64,000 nt of DNA from Lachnospiraceae bacterium (lineage in GTDB: Bacteria; Bacillota; Clostridia; Lachnospirales; Lachnospiraceae). Within the stretch, counting starts at the first letter, position 1. Each line of letters opens with the position of its first letter. Position numbers and translations under genes: made by a program. This document shows positions 9,004-18,339 of this stretch, piece by piece. The notes under the pieces are model-generated. The model was not told where the DNA came from. It did not search any database and saw only the letters and a list, made by a program, of their open reading frames with translations. The stretch is from positions 1-64,000 of the forward strand of contig JAILGA010000104.1 of NCBI GenBank assembly GCA_024697225.1, read 5' to 3'.

Positions 9004-9518
9004 TTTCCGTCCATCCTTTCCTTGATAATGATCCTTGCACGATGATAGGTAACCCGGGCCCAGGTCTCTGTCTTACCGAAGACTGATGCTATCTCCTTAA
9101 AGGATAATTCGCCGAATATGCGGAGCTGGAACACTTCCTTGTACGGTTCTTCCATCTCGTGGAGGATGCGGTGTATCCGTATTGAAGTATCCGCATCCGT
9201 AATGCTTTTCTCGATGCTCTTATTTGTGTCAGGCTGCTCATCGAGAGGTGCGTCTTCGAATTTGGATTTCTTCCTGGTCTCATCGATAAAGAGATTCTTT
9301 GCGATCGCACACAGCCAGGTGAAGCACTCGCTCTCTCCTCTGAATGACTTTTCCGTGGATATCGCCCTGAAAAATGTCTCCTGGGTTATCTCCATGGCGT
9401 CATTGTGATCCCCCGCGAGCGTCATCACATACGAGAAAACCTTCATGTAAAAAGCATCATACAGTTTTTCGGCAGTTTTTTTATCCATCAGGTATCGTGC
9501 TTTCTTTTTTGATCTCAT
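9000..9518 (-). CDS. ECF-type RNA polymerase sigma factor
   Basis: A group IV sigma factor of about 170 residues. Sigma region 2 is seen in DAMEITQETFFRAI and FTWLCAIAKNLFIDETRK; sigma region 4 is seen in YKEVFQLRIFGELSFKEIA and GKTETWARVTYHRARIIIK. Two starts are possible. The ATG at 9518 (MRSKKKARYL) lies about five bases after the predicted -10 element, so translation would be leaderless. The ATG at 9488 (MDKKTAEKLY) lacks a good ribosome site. The longer form is given. It heads an operon with its anti-sigma factor and a DUF4097 lipoprotein, and its promoter looks like an ECF promoter, suggesting autoregulation. Confidence 0.93.
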   Translation of the reverse strand: MRSKKKARYLMDKKTAEKLYDAFYMKVFSYVMTLAGDHNDAMEITQETFFRAISTEKSFRGESECFTWLCAIAKNLFIDETRKKSKFEDAPLDEQPDTNKSIEKSITDADTSIRIHRILHEMEEPYKEVFQLRIFGELSFKEIASVFGKTETWARVTYHRARIIIKERMDGK

Positions 9519-9522
9519 ACAT

Positions 9523-9550
9523 TAGACGGACGAGTTTCGGATTCGTTACA
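9523..9550 (-). promoter_or_regulatory. ECF-type autoregulatory promoter of the sigma operon
   Basis: On the minus strand TGTAAC (plus 9545-9550) and CGTCTA (plus 9523-9528) are separated by exactly 16 bp, the AAC/CGTC layout used by many ECF sigma factors. It lies immediately upstream of the sigma gene, so the sigma factor probably transcribes its own operon. Confidence 0.7.
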
Positions 9551-9608
9551 AAAATTTTTCAGATTTTTGAGAAAAATTTATCTGCGCGTGAATCAGCGAT
9601 ATTGCCGC

Positions 9609-9643
9609 ATGAAAAATGCCCGGAAAAGATACACCGGGCATGA
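9609..9643 (-). terminator. terminator after the BMP-type binding protein gene
   Basis: On the minus strand ATGCCCGG / CCGGGCAT form an 8-bp stem with a 10-base loop, followed by TTTTC. It lies about 50 bp after the stop codon of the BMP-family gene and before the ECF sigma promoter. Confidence 0.7.
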
Positions 9644-9691
9644 ACACATCCCGCCATGGCAGGAAAAGAGTATGCGGTTTCTGTTCTTTCG

Positions 9692-10885
9692 CTATACGAT
9701 CGTGATGATATCCAACAGTATATAATGGAATGTGGGATATGACGTATTTGCATTCTCGATATAGCCGCTGTGCAGATCGCAGGTATCCGAGGAGTCCTCG
9801 GGATTGACGCCTATATAATTGCCGCGGAAAACAAATTCCAGATAACCGTTCTTGAACATATCTATAGCTCCGTCCATGACCTCCTGTGTCCCGGGCGCGG
9901 CGACCTGCTGGTTCAGATCTATCATCTCGACCCAGCCTCTCTCAAATCCCGCGGATATATCGGTACCGTGAACACGGCCCGCAACGACCGATTCGATCGC
10001 CTTATCGTTCATAACGGCTTCCACGGCGCCGAGTATATACGGTTCCCAGCAGATTCTTGATGTGATCAGGGATGTACCCGGAGCAACCTCCGACATGCTC
10101 TGATTATATCCCACGAAATAGACGGGTATGTTTTCCTCCGCCGCCTCTTCACAGGCAATAGCCGGGCCGATCGTGTCCGTATGCTGTGAGATTATTACGC
10201 ACCCGTCATCTATCAGCTGTTTTGCAGAGAGTTTTTCCTGGGCATAGCTGCTCCAGGTCTCGGTGTAATGGACCCGCATAACTGCTTTCGGTACTATGGA
10301 TCTGACTCCCAGAAGAAAAGCGGTGTAACCAGAGATAACCTCCGGGGTGGGAAATGCAGCCACAAAGCCCACAACGGCCTGATCTTCGGTGATGAACCCC
10401 TCGGAGATCATCTGGTCGATCTTCATGCCCGCCGCTATACCGCTCACAAAACGTCCCTGATATGCCTCCCCCTTAAATGTGTGATAATTGGCAGGCACAG
10501 TCTGATCGCTCATGTCCATGTATGAAGTCTGACAGAACTGTATATTCGGATATTCCGGCGCGAGTTTGCGCACCAGTTCGCTGTATCCATTGAAAAAGAT
10601 GATGTCACAGCCCCGTCCGGCAAGATCCCTCAGGGGCTCCTCCATCTCGTCGTCAAGTACATTGCTGCAGGTAAGGATCTCCACCTGATCGCCGTATTCC
10701 TTTTCTATCGCGTCCTTTGCCAGAGAAAAGTTGTAGGTGTAGGGAGTGCTTTCATCGTTGTCATAAATGAAACCTATCTTAAGATCGGTCTTCCCTCCTG
10801 TCAGATTCAGATACCTGAAACCGGCAATGAGACAGGCCATTACCGCCAGACACGTCAGCGCAGTTGCCAAATATACCCGCTTCAT
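9692..10885 (-). CDS. BMP-family substrate-binding protein, membrane anchored, without transporter genes
   Basis: A periplasmic-binding-type protein of the BMP/Med family, whose members bind nucleosides or related ligands for ABC importers. Residues 5-25 form an uncleaved-looking membrane anchor or signal; there is no lipobox Cys. Family features are KIGFIYDNDES at the first strand, FFNGYSE, a GRFVSGIAAGMK block near residue 145 and GFVAAFPTPEVISGY near 170. The start overlaps the stop of the ECF-S-like/propeller/HD-GYP gene by 4 bp, so the two are translationally coupled. No BMP-type ATPase or permease gene is nearby, which suggests a ligand-presenting sensor partner rather than a transporter subunit. 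A hairpin terminator follows. Confidence 0.85.
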   Translation of the reverse strand: MKRVYLATALTCLAVMACLIAGFRYLNLTGGKTDLKIGFIYDNDESTPYTYNFSLAKDAIEKEYGDQVEILTCSNVLDDEMEEPLRDLAGRGCDIIFFNGYSELVRKLAPEYPNIQFCQTSYMDMSDQTVPANYHTFKGEAYQGRFVSGIAAGMKIDQMISEGFITEDQAVVGFVAAFPTPEVISGYTAFLLGVRSIVPKAVMRVHYTETWSSYAQEKLSAKQLIDDGCVIISQHTDTIGPAIACEEAAEENIPVYFVGYNQSMSEVAPGTSLITSRICWEPYILGAVEAVMNDKAIESVVAGRVHGTDISAGFERGWVEMIDLNQQVAAPGTQEVMDGAIDMFKNGYLEFVFRGNYIGVNPEDSSDTCDLHSGYIENANTSYPTFHYILLDIITIV

Positions 10886-13800
10886 ACCCCGGCTCCTTTC
10901 TGCTCATCGGCATCTTTCTTCTCTTCTTCCGGTGTCTTCTTCTCTTCATCTGAAGTCTTTTTCTCTTCATCTGAAGCCTTGTTCTCTTCGTCTAAAGCCT
11001 TCTTCTCTTCCCCCTCCGGCTTTTTGTGCATCTCAGCCTCCTGGATGCGCTTGTCTTCCTCGACACGCCGTGTCAACTCAGCGTCCTGCTTCACGTGCGA
11101 AAGCTCTTCCTTCTTTCTCTCTGCGATCTTGTCCAGATCGATCACGCCCTTGTCCACCAGGCGTAAAAATGCATCCAGCGCATCAGGATCGAACTGGCTC
11201 CCGCGTCCGCGCCTCATCTCGTTCATGACATAATCATTATCCATATGATTTCTGTAAACGCGGTTGGAGGTCATGGCGTCAAATGCGTCCGCCACACCTA
11301 TTATCCTCGCAAAGATGGGTATCTCCTCGCCCTTTAATCCGTCGGGATAGCCGCGCCCGTCATAGCGTTCATGGTGATATCTCGTTCCGTCGACGACATG
11401 CTCTACCAGAGTAAAGTCTTTCAGGATCTCCGCGCCTCTTGTCACATGGGACTTCATCACTGCATACTCCTCGTCGGTCAGTCTTCCGACCTTGTTCAAT
11501 ATCCGGTCAGGTATGCCGATCTTTCCGATATCATGCATCTGAGCGGCTTTTCTGAGACTTGAGAGCGCTTTCCTCTTCTCCCACCACTTAAAACAGCCCA
11601 TCTCCTGCGCTATCAGCACGGAATACTCCGCGACGCTTATGGAATGCTGGTGCGTGCGCACATCCTTGGCATCGACCGCGTTCGCTATAGCCATGACGGT
11701 CTCATTAGCCATATTCAGTTTGATCTGCTGGTTGTTGATAACCCTCTGCACCACGAGCCAGGTGAACCATACGATGATCGCAGAGAGGAGGAACAGCATG
11801 TAAAATGAGAATCCCCTGCGCTCATAGAACTCGCCTTCCTTTACTATCTCGAACTTTCGTTCCTCGAGCACATGTTCCCCGGTGCTGTCCAGGATCGCCA
11901 AATGGAAGGTATAAGTACCTGACGGCAGATTGACGTAGATTATATTGTTCAGGCTGTTCTGCGGCAGTATCGTCCACTGGGTATCATACCCCTCAAGAAC
12001 ATAACCGACTGTGGGCTCCTGTATGGTATAGTTTAATATCTCGGGGCTCAATTCCACGCGGCTGACGCCCTGTCCCACGGTGATGGGGCCCATTCGGGCG
12101 ATGGGCTGCAGCTCGCCGTCCATGCGGACAGAAGCCAGCTGCATGCGGTATGAACGCACATCGCTGTTATACTTATCCACATCGATGATATAGACACCGG
12201 TATCGCAGGGAAGGAAGAGCTCACCGTTCCCGTTGTAATAGTTCCAGGAATTGGCAGTAAGCGAAGTACCCAGACCTCTTCTGGCATCCAGAAGCTCCCA
12301 GGCTATCTCGCCGCCTTCCACCAGTTCGTCGCGCTCGACCACATAGATGCCCGCACTGGACATTACAAACAGCGTATCCTCATCCTTTACCCAGATATCA
12401 TAGTTATTGAAATAAGGGAACTTGTCCAGCACGCGGATCGAACCCCCGGGTTCCAGATAGCACAGGCTGTTGCTGGTGACGATGAACACACCGTCGGATT
12501 TCGGATCCTTGACAGTCCGCAGTATGACACCGCTTGAAAGCCCGTCATCCCTGGTCAGCATCTCTGAGACCTTTCCGTCCTTTAAGATGGCGATGCCGTC
12601 GCCGTCTGTACCCGCAAGGATCGTGCCGTCCCTCATCTCCGTGATGGACAGTATCATGGAATTGATGAGACCGTCCTCGTTGCGTATGGTCTGCGTGATC
12701 TTATGATCCCTTATGTAACTGATCCCGGTATCACCGGCAGCAAGAATAGTGCCGTCCGAGAGTCCCGTAACGATCCTGGCGCGGTTTCCGAAGCTTCCAT
12801 GATCGGCATCGTAGGACCATTCCTCCCCGCTCTCCGAATATTCCATAAGCCCGCTTCCATAGGTACATACCCACAGATGGTTGTTCTCGTCCACATACAT
12901 GCAGCGGATCCGCTTGCCGTCAAGTTCTTCGGTGAGTTTGTTCTGCAGCTGCCTGCGACAGCTTTTGTCAACCACATCAAGACCTTTGTCGGTACCGATG
13001 TAGTAGCAGTCCTGCCAGAATACTATGGTGTTGACAACCCTTCTCTCCATTCCCACGGCACTGTACACATCCTTGAAGGGGGATTTCGCGAGTCTGAGGA
13101 GGCCGAGCCTTGAGGAAGTGAACCAGAGATTGCCCTGATAATCGTAGAGCATATTATCTATGGAATTGTTGAAATCATTGGTGTTCAGTATATGGTATCC
13201 GCCTTTGTCTATGTAGGATACGCCGCTGTCCGTTGAAATAAAGAGAGTTCCGTCGCTCAGATAGTTCAGATTGTTGATGCTGACGACATTCTCGCAGGTC
13301 ATGACATCGAGTTCTTTCAACTCGTCCCCGGAGACATCATAGCTGTATATATGATCAGTCGAGGTGCCGACCATAAGGGTTCCGTCCGGCGCAAAAGCGC
13401 AGCACCTGAAGATCTCCTGTTCGTCAGGCATCGTCAGGGAACATCTGATCTCGCCACCGTCCAGCAGAAACAGCCGGCCGTCGGAGGATATGGTAGCCAC
13501 ATGACCGACCTCATCAGCTGTTATGCTGTCGGCATAATTGATCTCGTCCAGAGTATGCGCTGCCCTGAGACCGTTATTCATCATCAGTATCTGCATGCTG
13601 GCAGTCGTTCCCACGTAGTAATATCCATCCGCCGCCCGCACGATGCAGCGCACTGAATTGGACGGAAGGCCGTCAGACTGATCCAGTACATTAACGACCT
13701 TCTCGCGTATCACGATTGACAGACCGTTGTCATTGGTACCGATCCACAGTCGCCCCTCCTCATCTACATAGAGGCAGTTTACGTTTCTTACGGATTCATA

Positions 13801-14634
13801 GTCGTCAACCCAGCGGAATTCCCGCCCGTTGTAGCGGTACAGTCCCGCATAGGTCCCTATCCACAGCACCCCGTCGTTGGTCTGGGCGATGTCATTGGCC
13901 TCGCCGCAGGGCAGTCCGTTATTGCTGCTGTATACACTCTGAACATAGTCATTGTAATCCGTCGTTGCAGATGCGGCAGCTTTCACCCGCGCCGGTGCGA
14001 GCATGGATATTCCCAGAGATATGATAAGAAGTGCGACAGTACCCGCGGTACCCGCTGCCTTGCCGTCGTTCACTGTCCCGTCCTTTTTGCGGTTCCGGTA
14101 ATACCGGCGAAGCAGGATGACCAGATACACCGCCGCGATAGTCAGCACTTTATCGGCAAATTCAATGGCAAGCTGTCCCATGACGCAGCATATGAAAGGC
14201 GGCCATTCCTTGTCCAGCAGATAAGTGATGACACCGTCGCCCCACTTATTTCCGGTGAAGCCGTTGTCAAAGAACATATCCACAGGCACAGACACGATGA
14301 GTGAAATTATCACGGCCATTGATGCAGTCTTCATAAAGCCGTAAAACTGATCGAACCAGTGCTTCTTAGCGGCAACGCCGATGATGATACCCAGAGCGAC
14401 ACTGGTGATCGCGTAGGCCGCCGAAAGTTTGTTGACCACGCAGTAGGCCAGATTGCCGGTGACACCGACCATGGCGCCGCACACCGGACCCCCGATATAT
14501 GCACAAAGAGCAGTTCCGAAGGAATCGAGCCACAGCGGCAGTTCCAGCCATACAGCCAGAAGCTTTCCGCCCACATTAAGACACAGACATGTCGCCACAA
14601 ACAGAATGATCTTCCAGAGTTTCCATTTCTTCAT
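10882..14634 (-). CDS. multidomain sensor: ECF-S-like membrane domain, beta-propeller, Y_Y_Y and HD-GYP
   Basis: A membrane receptor of about 1250 residues with a c-di-GMP phosphodiesterase-type output. Residues 1-215 hold five to seven membrane segments resembling an ECF-transporter S component, with LPLWLDSFGTALCAYIGGP. Residues about 228-850 form repeated two-component-regulator propeller blades such as DGVLWIGTYAGLYRY. A Y_Y_Y domain follows near 860-925 and a membrane helix near 942-960. The cytoplasmic HD-GYP domain has MHDIGKIGIP near 1033 and HHERYDGRGYP near 1086, both intact. The C-terminal 60-70 residues are a charged tail of 7-residue DEEKK-type repeats. The start was set at MKKWKLWKII because GGGAGGA lies upstream. 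It is coupled to the BMP gene. Confidence 0.9.
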   Translation of the reverse strand: MKKWKLWKIILFVATCLCLNVGGKLLAVWLELPLWLDSFGTALCAYIGGPVCGAMVGVTGNLAYCVVNKLSAAYAITSVALGIIIGVAAKKHWFDQFYGFMKTASMAVIISLIVSVPVDMFFDNGFTGNKWGDGVITYLLDKEWPPFICCVMGQLAIEFADKVLTIAAVYLVILLRRYYRNRKKDGTVNDGKAAGTAGTVALLIISLGISMLAPARVKAAASATTDYNDYVQSVYSSNNGLPCGEANDIAQTNDGVLWIGTYAGLYRYNGREFRWVDDYESVRNVNCLYVDEEGRLWIGTNDNGLSIVIREKVVNVLDQSDGLPSNSVRCIVRAADGYYYVGTTASMQILMMNNGLRAAHTLDEINYADSITADEVGHVATISSDGRLFLLDGGEIRCSLTMPDEQEIFRCCAFAPDGTLMVGTSTDHIYSYDVSGDELKELDVMTCENVVSINNLNYLSDGTLFISTDSGVSYIDKGGYHILNTNDFNNSIDNMLYDYQGNLWFTSSRLGLLRLAKSPFKDVYSAVGMERRVVNTIVFWQDCYYIGTDKGLDVVDKSCRRQLQNKLTEELDGKRIRCMYVDENNHLWVCTYGSGLMEYSESGEEWSYDADHGSFGNRARIVTGLSDGTILAAGDTGISYIRDHKITQTIRNEDGLINSMILSITEMRDGTILAGTDGDGIAILKDGKVSEMLTRDDGLSSGVILRTVKDPKSDGVFIVTSNSLCYLEPGGSIRVLDKFPYFNNYDIWVKDEDTLFVMSSAGIYVVERDELVEGGEIAWELLDARRGLGTSLTANSWNYYNGNGELFLPCDTGVYIIDVDKYNSDVRSYRMQLASVRMDGELQPIARMGPITVGQGVSRVELSPEILNYTIQEPTVGYVLEGYDTQWTILPQNSLNNIIYVNLPSGTYTFHLAILDSTGEHVLEERKFEIVKEGEFYERRGFSFYMLFLLSAIIVWFTWLVVQRVINNQQIKLNMANETVMAIANAVDAKDVRTHQHSISVAEYSVLIAQEMGCFKWWEKRKALSSLRKAAQMHDIGKIGIPDRILNKVGRLTDEEYAVMKSHVTRGAEILKDFTLVEHVVDGTRYHHERYDGRGYPDGLKGEEIPIFARIIGVADAFDAMTSNRVYRNHMDNDYVMNEMRRGRGSQFDPDALDAFLRLVDKGVIDLDKIAERKKEELSHVKQDAELTRRVEEDKRIQEAEMHKKPEGEEKKALDEENKASDEEKKTSDEEKKTPEEEKKDADEQKGAGV
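10905..11010 (-). repeat. heptapeptide-coding tandem repeat in the HD-GYP tail
   Basis: Five imperfect 21-bp units encode a charged series of the type K(A/T)xDEEK at the C terminus of the propeller/HD-GYP protein. The two central copies are almost identical at DNA level (CTCTTCATCTGAAG repeated). It is part of the coding region and is likely to change length by slippage or recombination. Confidence 0.75.
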
Positions 14635-14703
14635 ATGCCGTGACTTCCTCCCACATAATGCAGGACAATCGCACCAAACAATCATAAAAAAACGCTGATA
14701 ATT

Positions 14704-14732
14704 ATTATAACAAAGAAAGAATACTCTGTAAA
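14704..14732 (-). promoter_or_regulatory. sigma-A type promoter of the propeller/HD-GYP and BMP operon
   Basis: On the minus strand TTTACA (plus 14727-14732) and TATAAT (plus 14704-14709) are separated by 17 bp. The -35 overlaps the left arm of an inverted repeat at 14730-14767. Confidence 0.6.
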
Positions 14733-14767
14733 ACAGTATATTATTGTGGCTGTAAAAGTACTGTTTT
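14726..14767. promoter_or_regulatory. inverted and direct repeat in the divergent HD-GYP intergenic region
   Basis: AAAACAGTA (14730-14738) and TACTGTTTT (14759-14767) form a perfect 9-bp inverted repeat with a 20-bp gap. CTGTAAAA also repeats directly at 14726 and 14750. The element overlaps the -35 of the minus promoter and lies just upstream of a plus-strand TATAAT at 14782-14787, so one regulator could control both directions. No candidate regulator is identified. Confidence 0.5.
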
Positions 14768-14781
14768 CAATGATTGTGTGC

Positions 14782-14787
14782 TATAAT
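14782..14787 (+). promoter_or_regulatory. -10 element for the plus-strand HD-GYP/kinase genes
   Basis: A perfect TATAAT lies about 57 bp upstream of the ECF-S-like/HD-GYP start codon. No good -35 stands at 16-18 bp, so activation through the adjacent inverted repeat is possible. Confidence 0.45.
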
Positions 14788-14843
14788 ATATTGTTATTTT
14801 TTCACCGTAACCGGCAAAACATCAATTGAGGAAAACGCAGCCG

Positions 14844-16976
14844 ATGAATCACAGCTCAGGATACGCACAACTTAAAAAGCAGAACTTATCGGCACTGTTC
14901 TTCTGTGCTGTCGCTGTCTGCGTGAATCTCCTGGCCGGACTCGCGGTGTCCGCGCTGGGGCTCCCACTGTATATGGACACTCTCGGCAGTATTGTGATGG
15001 CTGCGCTTGGCGGCACACTTCCGGGAGTCCTTGTTGCTTTCTTCACCAATATCATAAAGGGCTTTTACGCACCGACTTCCGTTTTTTACGCCTTTCTCAA
15101 CGTGCTGATCGCATTCTGTGCGGCAAGGCTCGGCCACCGCGGCTATTTCAAACACACCCGCGGCATAGTGGCCTCCATGCTCATATTCACCATGATAGGC
15201 GGGGTATTCGGATCTGTCATCCCCTTGTTCACGGAAGGACCTGCCATAGACAGCAATGCTCTGGGCAGTTTTCTCTATTCCACTGGCATTTTCGGTCCAG
15301 TGGCCGCGCATTTCATATCCTGTTTTCTGACGGATCTGCTTGATAAAGCCATCACGGTCCTTCTGGCAGCCGTTATTATCCGCCTGATACCGGAGAGATT
15401 TTACGATTACTTCAGCCTTAAGGCATGGATGCAGAAGCCCCTTTCCGACGAAAAGGCCTTCACCCACAGAAAGCAGCCCGTGCGTGTGATCTCGATGCAG
15501 GCCAAGTTCACACTCATCCTCAGTATATCCCTGATCGCAGTCTCCGTTATCATCATCACGATAAGCATGCTTATATACCACAGATCCCTTGTGAGCGAAC
15601 ACACAAGGATCGCCAAGGGCGCAGCCGGGATCGCAAAGAGCGTCATCGACGGCGACAGAGTAGATGACTATCTCGAAAGAGGCACCTATGCTCCGGGATA
15701 TAACGAGACAAAGAGGCTCCTTACCGATATCTATGCCGATTCCACCGATATCGCGTTTCTGTATGTATATAAGATAAAGGAAGACGGCATACATGTCGTA
15801 TTTGATGTCGACACTCCCGAGATAGCCGGTGACGCGACAGGCTCTCTCCTTCCTTTTGAAGAAAGATTTCTTCCGTATGTGCCCGCAATGCTTGCCGGCG
15901 AAGAGATCGAGCCCAATATCACAAAAGATGAATACGGATACCTGCTGACAGTATTTCAGCCTGTGTATGACTCCGCCGGAAACTGCGTGTGCTACACGGG
16001 CGTGGATGTGAACATGGCACGGCTCACAGCTATGGAGCGCGGTTTCCTCATCGAGCTGATATCAACATTTATAGGTTTCTTCATCTTCCTCATAGTTGTT
16101 GTGATCTGGCTTACCGAATACATGCTCATCATCCCCATAAACTCACTCACCGAGCGGGTCAACAGATTCGCTGATACCACGGATACTCAGGAGAGCATGG
16201 ATAATAACGCGAGAAAGATAAGAGGGCTCGATATCCACACGGGTGATGAGGTCGAGAAGCTCTATCTCTCCGTGAGCAGGCTGGTCTTGCAGCAGACCGA
16301 ACAGCTCCGCAACATACGCAAGCTTTCCGATTCCACCGCAAAAATGCAGGACGGACTCATCATCACGATGGCGGACATGGTTGAAAACCGCGATTCCGAT
16401 ACGGGTGCACACATCCAGAAAACCGCCGCCTATGTGAAGATAATCGTGGAAGGATTGAAGAAAAAGGGCTACTACACCGAAAAGATCACTCCCAAGTTTA
16501 TCTCGGACGTAGTCCGTTCCGCCCCGCTCCATGATGTAGGAAAGATCAACATCCCCGACGGCGTGCTAAACAAACCCGGTAAGCTTACCGACGAGGAATA
16601 TGCGATCATGAAGACACATACCGTATCCGGAAAGCTAATAATGGAGAATGCCATCGGCACCGTGTCGGGCGAAAACTATCTCAAGGAAGCCAGAAACATG
16701 GCCGCATATCACCACGAGCGCTGGGACGGAAAAGGCTATCCCGAGGGTCTCCACGGCGAGGTAATACCTCTTTCTGCTCGCATAATGGCTGTCGCGGACG
16801 TCTTTGACGCTCTGACCTCACCCAGGATCTATAAACCTGCTTTCCCTCTTGATAAAGCTCTTTCGATCATAGAAGAAGGCAAAGGTACCCAGTTCGACCC
16901 CAAATGCGTGGAGGTCTTTATGGAAAATCTTGACGAAGTAAAGATCATCCTGAGCAAATACAGCCGGGGCATATAA
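14844..16976 (+). CDS. ECF-S-like/Cache-like/HAMP/HD-GYP membrane protein
   Basis: A membrane receptor of 710 residues with an HD-GYP output. Residues 1-190 form five to six membrane segments similar to those of the divergent propeller/HD-GYP protein ([19 protein letters not shown]), resembling an ECF-transporter S component. A helix near 215-235, an extracellular Cache-like region of about 160 residues, a second helix near 400-425 and a HAMP-like linker follow. HD-GYP has [10 protein letters not shown] near 562 and [12 protein letters not shown] near 622, with all expected metal ligands. The start was placed at the ATG ([10 protein letters not shown]) rather than the TTG 18 bp upstream because GAGG precedes it. 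The kinase gene begins 13 bp after its stop. Confidence 0.9.
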   Translation: MNHSSGYAQLKKQNLSALFFCAVAVCVNLLAGLAVSALGLPLYMDTLGSIVMAALGGTLPGVLVAFFTNIIKGFYAPTSVFYAFLNVLIAFCAARLGHRGYFKHTRGIVASMLIFTMIGGVFGSVIPLFTEGPAIDSNALGSFLYSTGIFGPVAAHFISCFLTDLLDKAITVLLAAVIIRLIPERFYDYFSLKAWMQKPLSDEKAFTHRKQPVRVISMQAKFTLILSISLIAVSVIIITISMLIYHRSLVSEHTRIAKGAAGIAKSVIDGDRVDDYLERGTYAPGYNETKRLLTDIYADSTDIAFLYVYKIKEDGIHVVFDVDTPEIAGDATGSLLPFEERFLPYVPAMLAGEEIEPNITKDEYGYLLTVFQPVYDSAGNCVCYTGVDVNMARLTAMERGFLIELISTFIGFFIFLIVVVIWLTEYMLIIPINSLTERVNRFADTTDTQESMDNNARKIRGLDIHTGDEVEKLYLSVSRLVLQQTEQLRNIRKLSDSTAKMQDGLIITMADMVENRDSDTGAHIQKTAAYVKIIVEGLKKKGYYTEKITPKFISDVVRSAPLHDVGKINIPDGVLNKPGKLTDEEYAIMKTHTVSGKLIMENAIGTVSGENYLKEARNMAAYHHERWDGKGYPEGLHGEVIPLSARIMAVADVFDALTSPRIYKPAFPLDKALSIIEEGKGTQFDPKCVEVFMENLDEVKIILSKYSRGI

Positions 16977-16989
16977 GGGGAGTATATCC

Positions 16990-18312
16990 ATGATCACACA
17001 CGATCTCACGCTGTTAAATATTGCTGTTTTTGTTCTCATAGTCTTTGTGACGGTACTGATCGCATGGCACGTCATCAAAACCACAGTCATACAAAAACAA
17101 TACGATGAGATAAAGAAGGCAAAGGATGACGCTGAGAGCGCCAACTCGGCCAAATCCAGATTCCTTGCCAATATGTCCCACGAGATCCGGACGCCCATCA
17201 ACACCATCATGGGGATGAACGAAATGGCACTCAGAGAGGACGCCTCAGGCGTGCCCAGAGAATACTACACGGCTATGAGAAACTATTCCCTGGATATACG
17301 CAATGCCGCGGAAACACTTTTGTCCCTCATAGATGATGTACTCGATATGTCCAGGATCGAGTCGGGCAAGATGCGTCTTGTCGAACAGGAATATGACACG
17401 CAGAAAATGCTCAGATCCATCGTATCGATGATAAGGATGCGCAGCATAGATAAGGAGCTCACATTTGACGTCAGCGTCGATGAACTCCTTCCGTCCCGCC
17501 TGTACGGGGATCAGGGAAAGATCAGGCAGATCCTGCTGAATCTTCTGACCAACGCCCTCAAATACACCGATATCGGGGGATTCTCGCTGAATGTCTCGAT
17601 GCCGGAAAGGCATGACGACGAATGCCTGCTCAGGTTTTCCGTCAAAGACACCGGAATAGGCATCAGAGAAGAGGATATCGACAAACTCTTCACCGCTTAC
17701 GAGCGCCTTGACGAGGAGAAAAACAGCGATATCCGCGGAACGGGGCTCGGGCTTGACATCTCACGAAGATTTGCGGAACTGATGAACGGCACTCTCACCT
17801 GCGAAAGCGTATACGGAAACGGTTCGGAATTCATACTGACCCTTAAGCAGAAGATCATCGATCCTTCTCCGACAGGTGTTTTCACAGAGCATGATGAAAG
17901 CGCGGCAAACGGCCCCTATGTGCCTCAGTTCATAGCGCCCGATGCCGATATCCTTGTAGTGGACGACACTCCCGTGAATCTGAACATAATCAAAGGTCTG
18001 CTGAAGGCGACGAGAGTATTTGTCACAACCGCATCAAGCGGCGAGGAATGCCTCGAGAAGATAAAGGAGACCAGATTCAACGTCGTTCTCCTCGATTACA
18101 TTATGCCGGGCATGGACGGTCTTGAGACCATAGCTGGGATCCGTGAGATCGACCCCGATCTCCCTGTTTATGCCCTGACTGCCAACTCGGCGAACACTGA
18201 AGACTTCTATATATCCAGGGGATTTACCGGTTATCTCACCAAACCTGTTGACAGCATTGCCCTCGAAAAAGCCATCATGCGGCATCTGCCTGAAGAGATG
18301 ATGGAAAAATGA
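16990..18312 (+). CDS. hybrid sensor histidine kinase with receiver domain
   Basis: A membrane-anchored hybrid kinase of 440 residues. One N-terminal membrane helix (residues 8-28) is followed almost directly by the HisKA H-box [18 protein letters not shown] near residue 62. The HATPase domain has [16 protein letters not shown] and [11 protein letters not shown]-terminal receiver has VVDDTP and the phospho-acceptor aspartate in [11 protein letters not shown] near 367, with the conserved Lys in YLTKP. There is no extracellular or PAS sensor, so the signal probably comes from a partner such as the neighbouring ECF-S-like/HD-GYP receptor. No separate HPt protein or DNA-binding regulator is encoded nearby. 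It sits between two HD-GYP genes with short gaps and is probably co-transcribed. Confidence 0.93.
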   Translation: MITHDLTLLNIAVFVLIVFVTVLIAWHVIKTTVIQKQYDEIKKAKDDAESANSAKSRFLANMSHEIRTPINTIMGMNEMALREDASGVPREYYTAMRNYSLDIRNAAETLLSLIDDVLDMSRIESGKMRLVEQEYDTQKMLRSIVSMIRMRSIDKELTFDVSVDELLPSRLYGDQGKIRQILLNLLTNALKYTDIGGFSLNVSMPERHDDECLLRFSVKDTGIGIREEDIDKLFTAYERLDEEKNSDIRGTGLGLDISRRFAELMNGTLTCESVYGNGSEFILTLKQKIIDPSPTGVFTEHDESAANGPYVPQFIAPDADILVVDDTPVNLNIIKGLLKATRVFVTTASSGEECLEKIKETRFNVVLLDYIMPGMDGLETIAGIREIDPDLPVYALTANSANTEDFYISRGFTGYLTKPVDSIALEKAIMRHLPEEMMEK

Positions 18313-18339
18313 CGTTTTTGCAAAGGAGATCTTTGCCTT

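Noticed and set aside
10905-11010. Short tandem repeat considered as a CRISPR-like array
   Set aside because: The repeat is in frame inside a coding region, has no unique spacers and encodes a charged protein tail.
14886-15794. 302-aa minus-strand ORF antisense to the ECF-S-like/HD-GYP gene
   Set aside because: The plus-strand frame has clear membrane helices and domain structure; the antisense product is charged, low in pattern and has no start signal.
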